Part shown: piece after piece, positions 6,216 to 13,000 of the stretch | Layout: the number at the start of each line of letters is the position of its first letter | Position numbering within the stretch: position 1 is the stretch's first letter | From: JAGZEG01 sp963930185 | GTDB taxonomy: Bacteria; Actinomycetota; Coriobacteriia; Coriobacteriales; UMGS124 | DNA length: 13,532 bases | Reading direction: 5' to 3' | Assembly (NCBI GenBank): GCA_963930185.1 | Contig: CAWVLT010000084.1 | Location: forward strand, 1 to 13,532 | Translations under genes and position numbers: made by a program | The notes under the pieces: model-generated | The model's input: only the letters and a program-made list of their open reading frames with translations | Told to the model about the DNA's origin: nothing | The model's database searches: none

Positions 6216-7790
6216 ATGGATCACATTCCGGATATAGACGAGCTGCTCGAGTCGATCGCCTCCATGAGGGCGGCTGGCACTGACACGCAGGCCTTCGAGG
6301 TAAAGGCCTGCGCTCACGACCTCACGAAGGACATAGCCCGCACGCTCTCGGCATTCTCGAACGCCTCCGGCGGGGTTGTCCTGTGCGGCTTGGACGAGGC
6401 GAGGGGCTTCGCGCCCGTTCCCGGTTTCGACGCCAAGCGCATCCAGGACGCCCTTGCCCAGTGCTGCACCGAGCGTATGACCCCGCCAGTCCGGCCCATC
6501 ATCGAGATATGCCTGCTGGATGAGGCGCCCGTTCTCGTTGCCTACATTCCCGAGATGCGACCAAAGGACAAGCCGTGCTACGTCACGGCGAGCGGGGTCT
6601 ACGGAGGCTCCTTCATCCGCACGGGCGATGGGGATTGCCGCCTCTCGAGCTACGAGGTCGATCGCCTGCTCGAGGAGCACGAGCAGCCTCGCCACGACAT
6701 ACGCATCGTCTCGGACGCGCGCCCGGAGGACCTCGACCCCGAGCTTGTCGCGGGGCTGCTCCGCAGGGAGCGGCTGCTCCACGAGCGGGGGTTTAGGGGG
6801 CTCGACGACCAGGACGTGTTGAGGAAGCTCCGCGTTCTCAGGGAGGACGAGGCAGGCGTCCTGCGGCCCACGATCGCGGGGCTTGTCGCGCTGGGCAGCT
6901 ATCCCCAGGAGTTTTTCCCTCGCCTCAACATCACCTTCAGCAGCTATCCGGGCACCTCAAAGACGGATGTCCTGCCTGACGGGCGCCGCTTCCTCGACGC
7001 GTTCACCATCACGGGTCCCATCCCCTACATGCTCGAGGACTGCCTGACTGCCGTGGTGAGGAACATGCGCATGGGCGGGCGCATCGAGTCGGACCTGCGC
7101 TACGACGTGTTCGACTACCCGCTCGTCGCCGTGCGCGAAGCCGTGGTGAATGCCCTGATGCATCGCGATTACTCCGACGAGGGGTGCGGGTCGGCCGTGT
7201 GCGTCGACCTGTATGCCGACCGACTCGAGATCATCAATCCCGGCGGGCTGTATGGCGCCGTGACCATCGCGACGCTGGGCACGACCGAGGCGAGCTCGAC
7301 GCGCAACCAGTTCCTCGCGAACATTCTCGAGAGCACGCCGCTGGCTTCCGGCGGCTTTGTCTGCGAGAACAGGGGGACGGGCTACAGGATCATCCAGAGC
7401 GCGCTGCGAGAGGCGGGCATGCCCGATCCCGTTCCGCGCGACTCGATCAACTTCTTCACGCTTACGATGAGGCGGCGCGAGGACGATCTCGGCGGCGCGG
7501 CCTCTTGCGGCGAGCTCTCTTCCCGTGAGGGGGCCGCTGCCCGTGACGTGCGGGATCGCGAGGGCCGGTCGGGCAAGGCGGGGGCCGGTGACATGCCCGC
7601 GTCTCAGGCGAGGATCCTCGAGCAGGTCAGGCGCTGCGGGCCGCTGCGCATGCAAGACATCGCTGAGCGCGCTGGGGTTTCGAGGACCACGGCGACCAAG
7701 GGGGTGCGCGCCCTGATCGAGCGGGGCATTCTGGCGCCGACCGACGTGAAGTACAGCCCGCACCAGCGCTACGGCCTGGCTGGGGCGTGA
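6216..7790 (+). CDS. AlbA_2/ATPase-domain transcriptional regulator
   Basis: The 524-residue product fits COG2865-type predicted regulators. An AlbA_2 (Schlafen-type) domain spans about 22-140, with FEVK (27-30) and ARTLSAFSNASGG (41-53). A GHKL-type ATPase region covers about 305-395: the N-box-like EAVVNALMHRDY (308-319), RLEIINPGGL (336-345) and GTGYRI (387-392). A hydrophilic linker (421-460) leads to a C-terminal winged helix (463-510) with the recognition helix around VSRTTATKGVRAL (488-500). I prefer the ATG at 6216, with GGGGAGGG just upstream, over the in-frame ATG at 6192, which has no ribosome site and lies about 7 bases from the predicted transcript start. The gene stands alone, behind an AACCT repeat array that may be its own operator. 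Target and signal are unknown. Confidence 0.85.
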   Translation: MDHIPDIDELLESIASMRAAGTDTQAFEVKACAHDLTKDIARTLSAFSNASGGVVLCGLDEARGFAPVPGFDAKRIQDALAQCCTERMTPPVRPIIEICLLDEAPVLVAYIPEMRPKDKPCYVTASGVYGGSFIRTGDGDCRLSSYEVDRLLEEHEQPRHDIRIVSDARPEDLDPELVAGLLRRERLLHERGFRGLDDQDVLRKLRVLREDEAGVLRPTIAGLVALGSYPQEFFPRLNITFSSYPGTSKTDVLPDGRRFLDAFTITGPIPYMLEDCLTAVVRNMRMGGRIESDLRYDVFDYPLVAVREAVVNALMHRDYSDEGCGSAVCVDLYADRLEIINPGGLYGAVTIATLGTTEASSTRNQFLANILESTPLASGGFVCENRGTGYRIIQSALREAGMPDPVPRDSINFFTLTMRRREDDLGGAASCGELSSREGAAARDVRDREGRSGKAGAGDMPASQARILEQVRRCGPLRMQDIAERAGVSRTTATKGVRALIERGILAPTDVKYSPHQRYGLAGA

Positions 7791-7813
7791 CGAGGGTCCT
7801 TCTCAATCAACGA

Positions 7814-7844
7814 ATAGGGGCGACCCCTACGGGGCCGCCCCTAT
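7814..7844. terminator. Strong hairpin between convergent genes
   Basis: ATAGGGGCG-A-CCCC pairs with GGGG-C-CGCCCCTAT: 13 of 14 positions pair, one A-C mismatch, with a TAC loop. It begins 24 bases after the regulator's stop. No T run follows on either strand, so it may act as a U-less terminator or RNA-stabilising hairpin. Its position between convergent genes supports a shared terminator role. Confidence 0.6.
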
Positions 7845-7877
7845 CATGGCAGAGCATGATCATGGTATCAGGCATAT

Positions 7878-7917
7878 CGACGCATCGTCACTGGTTGTCG
7901 CTGGTGACGATGCGTCG
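7878..7917. repeat. Perfect 14-bp inverted repeat downstream of the flavoprotein gene
   Basis: CGACGCATCGTCAC (7878-7891) and GTGACGATGCGTCG (7904-7917) are exact reverse complements with a 12-base loop. The element sits about 54 bases past the flavoprotein stop on the minus strand and is a candidate terminator for that gene. No T run is present. A 10-bp palindrome, CATGATCATG, lies nearby at 7855-7864. Confidence 0.6.
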
Positions 7918-7970
7918 GCGCGATGACGTTTACAGCGCCCTTTCGGCCGTGCCTTTCTTGCGGAGCTTGC

Positions 7971-9758
7971 CTACGCCCCGTAGGCCGCGTGGCAGCTCTC
8001 CACGGGCACGGGGTACGCCTCACCCATGACGGTGTGGGCCGCCAGCCAGCCAAAGGTCAGCGCGTGCGACATGCACAGGCCGCCGTAGAGCTGCGGGTAG
8101 TTGCCGTTGAAGAAGCCGCCCGAGTCGAGGCCGGACATGTACAGGCCACTGATCGGGTTGCCGTTTGCGTCGATGGCCTGCATGTTGGCGTTGACGCGCA
8201 CGCCGCCCAGCGTGGCGAGCGCCCAGCCGGCGAGCTTGGCGGCGTAGTAGGGCGGCTCGTCGAGGGAGGACATGCGCCAGGGCGCCTTGCCGTGGTCAGG
8301 ATCGCAGCCCAGGGCGGCGTTGGCGTTGTAGCGCTCCACCGTGGCCAGGAAGTTGGCCTTGGCCTCCTCGTCGAAGCCCATGGCGTCGGCGAGCTCCTCA
8401 AGCGTGTCGCACTGGATGAGGTTGCCGTTCTCCACGTTGGGCTTGATGTAGACCTCGTCCCACTCCTGCGCGTCGCGGCAGGGGTAGAACTGCCCGAGCA
8501 GTAGGCAGTTCTTGGCGCCGGGCTTGGCGACGACGCGGCTGCAGATGGTGGTGTCGAAGCTCACGACGTCCTCCCAGCTGCTCGCGTCGAAAATCTGCCA
8601 GGCGTAGTGGCCGGGCTGCATGGTCACCAGGTTGAACTTGAAGTCGTAGGGCTCGTCCTCGTTGCAGAAGCGCTGGCCGCGGGCGTTCACGAACAGGAAC
8701 GGCTGCGAGCCGGGCCACCACAGCGCGGGGTTGGCGCCTCCCTGGCCGCCCAGGTCGCCGTCGCCGCCGGCGGTGATGCAGCCGCGGTCGAAGATCAGCA
8801 TCGAGCCGGCAAAGGAGTCGTCCATCGCGGCGCCCGCCCAGTGGGCGAGCTTGATGCCGTCACCGTTGCGGCCCTCGCCGCCGGTGTGGTTGGAGCAGAA
8901 CTTGTGGGCCACGACGCCCAGCTGGTCCATCATGTCCTTGTTGCCCAGGAAGCCGCCGGTGGCCAGCACCACGCCCTTGGAGGCGTTGTACTGCACGTAG
9001 GAGCCATCCTCGACCTGGGCGATGACGCCAGTCACGGTGCCGTCCTGCCCCTGGACGAGCTCGACGACCTTGGTGTTGTATTGGGTGACGCCGCCGGCCT
9101 CGGCATAGAGCTCGAGCAGCGCGGGCACGGCCACCTCGGAGCCCATGGGGTTGGCAGTCTCCTCCAGCGGCGGCTTGTAGGCGGTGTGATAGACGTTGGT
9201 GAAGAAGAAGCCGTCGGGGTAGAAGCGCTTCTTGTGCACGTCGACCATCACGTCGAGGCCCTTGGACTGAAGCTGCTGCTGGTACCAGTCAACGAAGGCA
9301 CCCGAGTTGTACGCCCACAGGCGGATGAGGTTCTCGTCGCACTTGCCGGAGGCGTAGCGCACCAGGTCGTGGATCACGTACTCCTTGTCGACGGTGACGC
9401 CCAGGTCCTTCTGCAGCTGGCTGTCGCAGGCGTCGATGTCGCCGGCCCACATGGTGCTGGCGCCGGACTGCTCCAGGGTGATGACCTCGCCGCCAAGCTG
9501 GGCGATCTCAAGGCCGCAGATGACGCCCGAGTTGCCGCTGCCCACGATGACGACCTCGTGGTCCTCGGTCGCCGAGACCTGGTCGGCGACGCTTGCGGGC
9601 TTCTCGTCCCAAGGTGCCTGTGCCGCGCCCTCGGCGGGCTCGGCGCTCTCCTCGGAGGCCTCCTCGGCCAGCGCAGCCACCCCCTGGGCGGCCACGAGGG
9701 CGCCTGCCGCCACGCCGGCGGTGGCGGCGAACTGCCTGCGGGTAAGATTCTTCTCCAT
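7971..9758 (-). CDS. Tat-exported FAD-dependent reductase, fumarate reductase/KstD-like
   Basis: The 595-residue product has a twin-arginine signal: LTRRQF (5-10), a hydrophobic Ala/Gly/Val stretch, and a likely cleavage after Ala-Leu-Ala (29-31). An acidic Glu/Ala linker follows. The FAD-binding fold starts at EVVIVGSGNSG (68-78). The C-terminal part (536-595) has the GLYMSGLDSGG and YGGLCMSHALTFG pattern that closes the flavin site in FAD_binding_2 proteins (PF00890: fumarate and urocanate reductases, 3-ketosteroid dehydrogenases). There is no haem-binding or FMN-binding domain, so electrons must come from a separate partner not in this window. Coriobacteriia carry many such paralogues that reduce diet-, drug- or steroid-like substrates; the substrate here is unknown. 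The ATG at 9756-9758 has AAGGGGG six bases upstream and begins the Tat signal; the longer frame starting at 9905 would bury it. The gene is divergent from a TetR regulator gene. Confidence 0.88.
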   Translation of the reverse strand: MEKNLTRRQFAATAGVAAGALVAAQGVAALAEEASEESAEPAEGAAQAPWDEKPASVADQVSATEDHEVVIVGSGNSGVICGLEIAQLGGEVITLEQSGASTMWAGDIDACDSQLQKDLGVTVDKEYVIHDLVRYASGKCDENLIRLWAYNSGAFVDWYQQQLQSKGLDVMVDVHKKRFYPDGFFFTNVYHTAYKPPLEETANPMGSEVAVPALLELYAEAGGVTQYNTKVVELVQGQDGTVTGVIAQVEDGSYVQYNASKGVVLATGGFLGNKDMMDQLGVVAHKFCSNHTGGEGRNGDGIKLAHWAGAAMDDSFAGSMLIFDRGCITAGGDGDLGGQGGANPALWWPGSQPFLFVNARGQRFCNEDEPYDFKFNLVTMQPGHYAWQIFDASSWEDVVSFDTTICSRVVAKPGAKNCLLLGQFYPCRDAQEWDEVYIKPNVENGNLIQCDTLEELADAMGFDEEAKANFLATVERYNANAALGCDPDHGKAPWRMSSLDEPPYYAAKLAGWALATLGGVRVNANMQAIDANGNPISGLYMSGLDSGGFFNGNYPQLYGGLCMSHALTFGWLAAHTVMGEAYPVPVESCHAAYGA

Positions 9759-9968
9759 GTCAGTCCCCCTTCTGTAAGGATGCCTTCCGGCAACGCGGAA
9801 AGGCCGATGCCCCCGCATCGCCTCTTTGCCGGGCGAGGTGCGGCACCTGCCGGCATGTGGCCAGCACGGCCGTCCCTCATCCCATTTCTGAGTATATGCA
9901 TGCAACGCGGCCTCGGTAAAGTTACAATCATCGGCAAGTGTTCAGCTTGAGATGGGAGGTGGACAGAA
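9759..9968. promoter_or_regulatory. Divergent control region of the flavoprotein and TetR genes
   Basis: On the minus strand TATACT (9891-9896) is a good -10 candidate for the flavoprotein gene; a weak TTACCG lies 17 bases upstream. The 8-bp palindrome TGCATGCA (9897-9904) abuts that box and is a possible TetR operator. On the plus strand TACAAT, near 9924-9929, could be the -10 of the TetR gene. The flavoprotein leader would hold a 6-bp hairpin, CGATGC and GCATCG (9805-9820), and an imperfect longer one around 9828-9856. Confidence 0.4.
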
Positions 9969-10589
9969 GTGGCCGATTGTAACCCCGGCTCCGAGTGGGG
10001 TGCCTCCCAGGGAGGGCCGCGCCAAGTCGCCGCGAGGCTCGCCGTTGTGCAGGCCCTGGGCGAGATGACCAGCTCCGCCCCCATCTCGGAGATCAGCGTC
10101 GTCTCCCTGTGCAGGAGGGTCGGCATCTCGCGCACCACGTTCTACGAGTACTTCGCCAACGTGCAGGACGTGGCCATCTGGGCGTGGGACCATCTCATGT
10201 CGAGCACTCTCTACAGGATGGGCGAGCTCTATGGCTGCTACGAGGCCCATCTGCGCAAGTTCGAGGCGCTGGCCGAGCACCGGCAGTTCTTCGCCCGCGC
10301 CCTGGAATCCGTAGGCTACCACTCGACGCTGCAGCACGCGGGCCGCTACATGAACGACCACCTGCGCCGGGTCATCGAGCGCAAGCGCGGTACGCCCCTC
10401 ACCGAGGAGGAGGGCCTGGAGCTCGACTTCTTCATCCAGGGGGCGTCGTACATGACCAGGCTATGGGCCGAGGACCACATGGAGCGCGACCCTAAGATGA
10501 TGGCGCGCGTGTTCGCCCGCGCCGTGCCGGCTTTCGCGGCCCCCTACCTCGACCCGGACCCGGCGGAGGGAGAGCTGCCGTGCTCATAG
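9969..10589 (+). CDS. TetR family transcriptional regulator
   Basis: The 206-residue product has an N-terminal TetR helix-turn-helix at about 40-66. Its core, ISVVSLCRRVGISRTTFYEY (42-61), has the standard TetR pattern ending in FYEYF. The rest (about 70-190) is helical and should be the ligand-binding and dimer domain; it has no clear subfamily signature. The GTG start has GGGAGGT eight bases upstream. The gene is divergent from the Tat flavoprotein gene across 210 bases, the usual arrangement for a local regulator and its target, so I infer that it represses the reductase gene until a ligand binds. Its last ten bases overlap the start of the endonuclease IV gene. The fold is confident; the target is inference. 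Confidence 0.9.
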   Translation: MADCNPGSEWGASQGGPRQVAARLAVVQALGEMTSSAPISEISVVSLCRRVGISRTTFYEYFANVQDVAIWAWDHLMSSTLYRMGELYGCYEAHLRKFEALAEHRQFFARALESVGYHSTLQHAGRYMNDHLRRVIERKRGTPLTEEEGLELDFFIQGASYMTRLWAEDHMERDPKMMARVFARAVPAFAAPYLDPDPAEGELPCS

Positions 10590-11503
10590 GCGCCCACGTC
10601 CCCACGATGGGGGACTTTCGCAAGATGGCGGCGTATGCGCAGGGCGTGGGGTGCGAGTGCGTGCAGGTGTTCAGCTGCTCGCCGCGCTCCTACGCCGTGC
10701 CGCCGCTGCCCGACAAGTCCCGCCGCCAGCTCGACGAGCTGCGCGCGCCGGGTGCCAGCCCCGCCTGCCCGCCGATCCTGGTGCACGCGGGTTACCTCAT
10801 CAACCTGGCGTCCGACGACCCCGACCAGCTCGCCAAGTCGTGCGAGTCCTTCGCCGGGGAGATCGTGCGGGCCCATGCCATGGGTGCCGCGGCGCTCAAC
10901 GTGCATGCCGGCTCGTCCAAGGAGCTGCCGCGCGAGCAGGTCGCCGCGCGCATAGCCGCTACGGTGGCGCGTGCTCGGCAGCTGGCCGAGGAGATGGCGG
11001 GCACGCGGGCGAACGAGCTGCCCGTGGTGTTCGAGGACACGGCGGGGGCGGGCGCCACCTTCGGCACGACGGTGGCCGAGCTCGCCGCCATCCTCCACGA
11101 GCTGGAGCGCCTGGGCCGGCCGGCATGCGAGGCGGGGGTGTGCATCGACACGTGCCACGCCTGGGCGGCTGGCTACGATCTGTCCTGCGCGGCGGGCTGG
11201 GACGGGCTGCTCGGCGAGATCGAGGAGCTGTGCGCCCCGCTCGACGACGCCTCGGGCGGCCTTGCGCGCCTCATGTGGATCCACGCCAACGACTGCAAGC
11301 ACGAGCGGGGGTCGCGCAAGGACCGCCACGAGTGGATCGGCCGCGGCCGCATCGGCCTGGACGGCTTTGCCCACATGGTGCGCACTCCCGAGCTCGCCCG
11401 CGTGAACGTGGTGGTAGAGATGCCCGGCGAGATGCCCGAAAAGGACGAGGTCAACGTGGGCCTGCTCAAGCGCCTGCGCGACGAGGGGGCCGTGAGTCGG
11501 TGA
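10580..11503 (+). CDS. nfo: Endonuclease IV (AP endonuclease, deoxyribonuclease IV)
   Basis: Nfo cuts DNA 5' of abasic sites in base excision repair, using a three-metal (usually zinc) centre. The 307-residue product has all nine expected ligands of the TIM-barrel family: His69, His109, Glu152, Asp190, His193, His235, Asp248, His250 and Glu280. They sit in recognisable contexts such as VHAGYLINLA (68-77), IDTCHAW (189-195), WIHANDCK (233-240) and DRHEWIG (248-254). The GTG start lies inside the end of the TetR gene, with GGAGGGAGAG just upstream, so translation is probably coupled. Length is close to the usual 280-300. The link to the TetR regulator suggests that repair could be induced with the reductase locus, which is inference. 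The enzyme call is firm. Confidence 0.93.
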   Translation: MLIGAHVPTMGDFRKMAAYAQGVGCECVQVFSCSPRSYAVPPLPDKSRRQLDELRAPGASPACPPILVHAGYLINLASDDPDQLAKSCESFAGEIVRAHAMGAAALNVHAGSSKELPREQVAARIAATVARARQLAEEMAGTRANELPVVFEDTAGAGATFGTTVAELAAILHELERLGRPACEAGVCIDTCHAWAAGYDLSCAAGWDGLLGEIEELCAPLDDASGGLARLMWIHANDCKHERGSRKDRHEWIGRGRIGLDGFAHMVRTPELARVNVVVEMPGEMPEKDEVNVGLLKRLRDEGAVSR

Positions 11504-11529
11504 CGCGCCGCATGGAGCGGCGGCCGATA

Positions 11530-11557
11530 GGTGCCACCTGCTCGTGTTGTGGGCACC
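11530..11557 (+). terminator. Weak inverted repeat after nfo
   Basis: GGTGCC (11530-11535) and GGCACC (11552-11557) are reverse complements 16 bases apart, 27 bases beyond the nfo stop. The loop is long and no T run follows, so termination here is only a possibility. Confidence 0.25.
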
Positions 11558-11576
11558 CGTTATGTCTGTGGAATTG

Positions 11577-11597
11577 TGATATACTCCTAGAGGAGTA
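11577..11597 (+). promoter_or_regulatory. Extended -10 promoter overlapped by a palindromic operator
   Basis: TGATATACT (11577-11585) is an extended -10 of the TGn-TATACT type; no good -35 is seen. The palindrome TACTCC-TAGA-GGAGTA (11582-11597, six-base arms) covers the end of the -10 box and the expected transcript start. This is the classic position for an autorepressor site, and the HTH protein encoded two genes along is the obvious candidate to bind it. Confidence 0.6.
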
Positions 11598-11617
11598 CTA
11601 ACCTGATGGGAGGCTGC

Positions 11618-12295
11618 ATGATCCGGCGTCTGTTCCATGGCTCGCAATTCAAAATAGAGAAGCCGGTGTTCGGCGGCGGGAAGCCATATAACGACTACGG
11701 GCGCGGCTTCTACTGCACCGAACAGCTCGATATGGCCATGGAGTGGGCGGTTGGTCGCGACAGGGATGGCTATGCTAACGAGTACGAGCTCGAATGCGAC
11801 GGGCTTGACATCTTGGATCTCAACTTGCCGGAGTATGGAATCCTGAGCTGGCTGAGCATTCTGCTCGAGAACCGCGAGTTCGACATCCCTTCGGGCCTCG
11901 CCATGGAGGCCAAGGAGTACCTCCTCGCGCATTTCCTTCCGTCGTATCAGAAGCGTGACGCGATCATTGGGTATCGAGCGGACGACAGCTACTTCTCGTT
12001 CGCGCAGGACTTTATCAACGGCACCATCTCCCTGCGGCAGCTTGGTCGCGCCATGCATCTTGGGAAGCTTGGCCTGCAGTTTGTTCTCAAGAGCCGGACC
12101 GCTTTTGACAGGATCACGTTCGTGGGGGCGAGACGGGCGGAGGCGGACGAATGGTATCCACGAAAGAGCACACGTGATCGATCTGCGAGGCGAGAGTACT
12201 TTGACGTCGAGCGCAATCGACGACAGCCCGGAGATCTCTATATTCCGCAAATCATAGACGAGGGGATGCTGCCTGGTGATCCGCGCCTACGATAA
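11618..12295 (+). CDS. DUF3990 family, ADP-ribosyltransferase-fold putative toxin
   Basis: The 225-residue product matches DUF3990 (PF13151), a family placed in the ADP-ribosyltransferase fold. The N-terminal LFHGS (5-9) carries the His of the H-Y-E type centre. NDYGRGFYCT (25-34) carries the conserved Gly and Tyr. LGLQFVLKSRTAFDRITFVG (151-170) is the typical C-terminal block of the family. I cannot assign the third catalytic residue with certainty. I chose the ATG at 11618, where GGGAGG lies four bases upstream and family homology starts; an ATG at 11606 is an alternative. The gene overlaps the next one, an XRE-type HTH protein gene, by 20 bases, and a palindrome overlaps the promoter. Codons are less GC-rich than in the neighbours, hinting at transfer. 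I infer a toxin-antitoxin role; the target is unknown. Confidence 0.8.
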   Translation: MIRRLFHGSQFKIEKPVFGGGKPYNDYGRGFYCTEQLDMAMEWAVGRDRDGYANEYELECDGLDILDLNLPEYGILSWLSILLENREFDIPSGLAMEAKEYLLAHFLPSYQKRDAIIGYRADDSYFSFAQDFINGTISLRQLGRAMHLGKLGLQFVLKSRTAFDRITFVGARRAEADEWYPRKSTRDRSARREYFDVERNRRQPGDLYIPQIIDEGMLPGDPRLR

Positions 12296-12932
12296 GACCT
12301 ACCTGGCATGCGCTCGCACCGTGCTCGGGCGTGCCTTTGAATATGCGGTGTATGACGCCCATCTCGACCTGCGGACATTCTACGATGCGTTTCTCAGCTC
12401 CCTGTACGCCCCCCAGTTCGAGCGCGGTGACGCCGGTGTCGTCGTCGGAGTCTCGGGGGTCGAGCTTGCCCGCGCGGTTCTTCTCGACGCCTTTCCGGCC
12501 ACGCGCCTTGCGCCTGCCAGGTATGCGGAAGGCAGAAGCGAGCAATACTGGGCGGGCTGGGCACTTGCCTACTATCAATGGGACACGGCGCTGCCCTTTT
12601 CGGAAATAGACCAGGCAGTTCCCGTTGAACGGATCGTCGGGCTGTATCATCCGTATCACGAGATGGACATTCGCCAGTTCGTGGACGAGATGAACAGCCT
12701 GTATCTGGGGGCGTTTCCCGATGCGAGGCTCAAACGGCGCCGTTGTGCCGTGGGCCTTACTCAGAGAGAGCTGTCTGAGCTGGCCGGAGTGCCTCTGAGG
12801 ACGATCCAGCAATACGAACAGCAGCGGAAGGACCTTGGCAAGGCTGCGGGAGAGACGCTTGTCAGGCTTGCCAAGGTACTGTGCTGTGCCCCGATTGACC
12901 TGCTGGACCTTGTGCCGCGCAGCATGGCATAA
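12276..12932 (+). CDS. XRE-type HTH protein, putative antitoxin and autorepressor
   Basis: The 218-residue product has a C-terminal XRE/Cro-type helix-turn-helix (about 150-210): LKRRRCAVGLTQRELSELAG (152-171) followed by VPLRTIQQYEQQRKDL (172-187). The N-terminal 145 residues are not a DNA-binding fold that I recognise. They begin AYDKTYLACARTVLGRAFEY (4-23), a pattern I associate with HTH partners of DUF3990 proteins in Clostridia and Coriobacteriia, though I cannot confirm this here. The GTG start lies inside the end of the DUF3990 gene (20-base overlap) with GAGGGG about ten bases upstream, so translation is probably coupled. The likely job is to neutralise the DUF3990 protein through its N-terminal part and to bind the palindrome at 11582-11597 with the HTH. 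Both roles are inferred. Confidence 0.8.
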   Translation: MIRAYDKTYLACARTVLGRAFEYAVYDAHLDLRTFYDAFLSSLYAPQFERGDAGVVVGVSGVELARAVLLDAFPATRLAPARYAEGRSEQYWAGWALAYYQWDTALPFSEIDQAVPVERIVGLYHPYHEMDIRQFVDEMNSLYLGAFPDARLKRRRCAVGLTQRELSELAGVPLRTIQQYEQQRKDLGKAAGETLVRLAKVLCCAPIDLLDLVPRSMA

Positions 12933-13000
12933 GTGGCCTGCCGATCTTCTGGCTAGCCTGCGATCCTGGTTTTCGGTCTCTTGACCTCTTGGCCGTGCGC

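Noticed and set aside
10544..12250. A 568-codon minus-strand open frame antisense to nfo and the DUF3990 gene
   Set aside because: The opposite strand encodes endonuclease IV with all nine metal ligands and a DUF3990 protein. The antisense product is His/Arg/Ala-rich and has no supported start.
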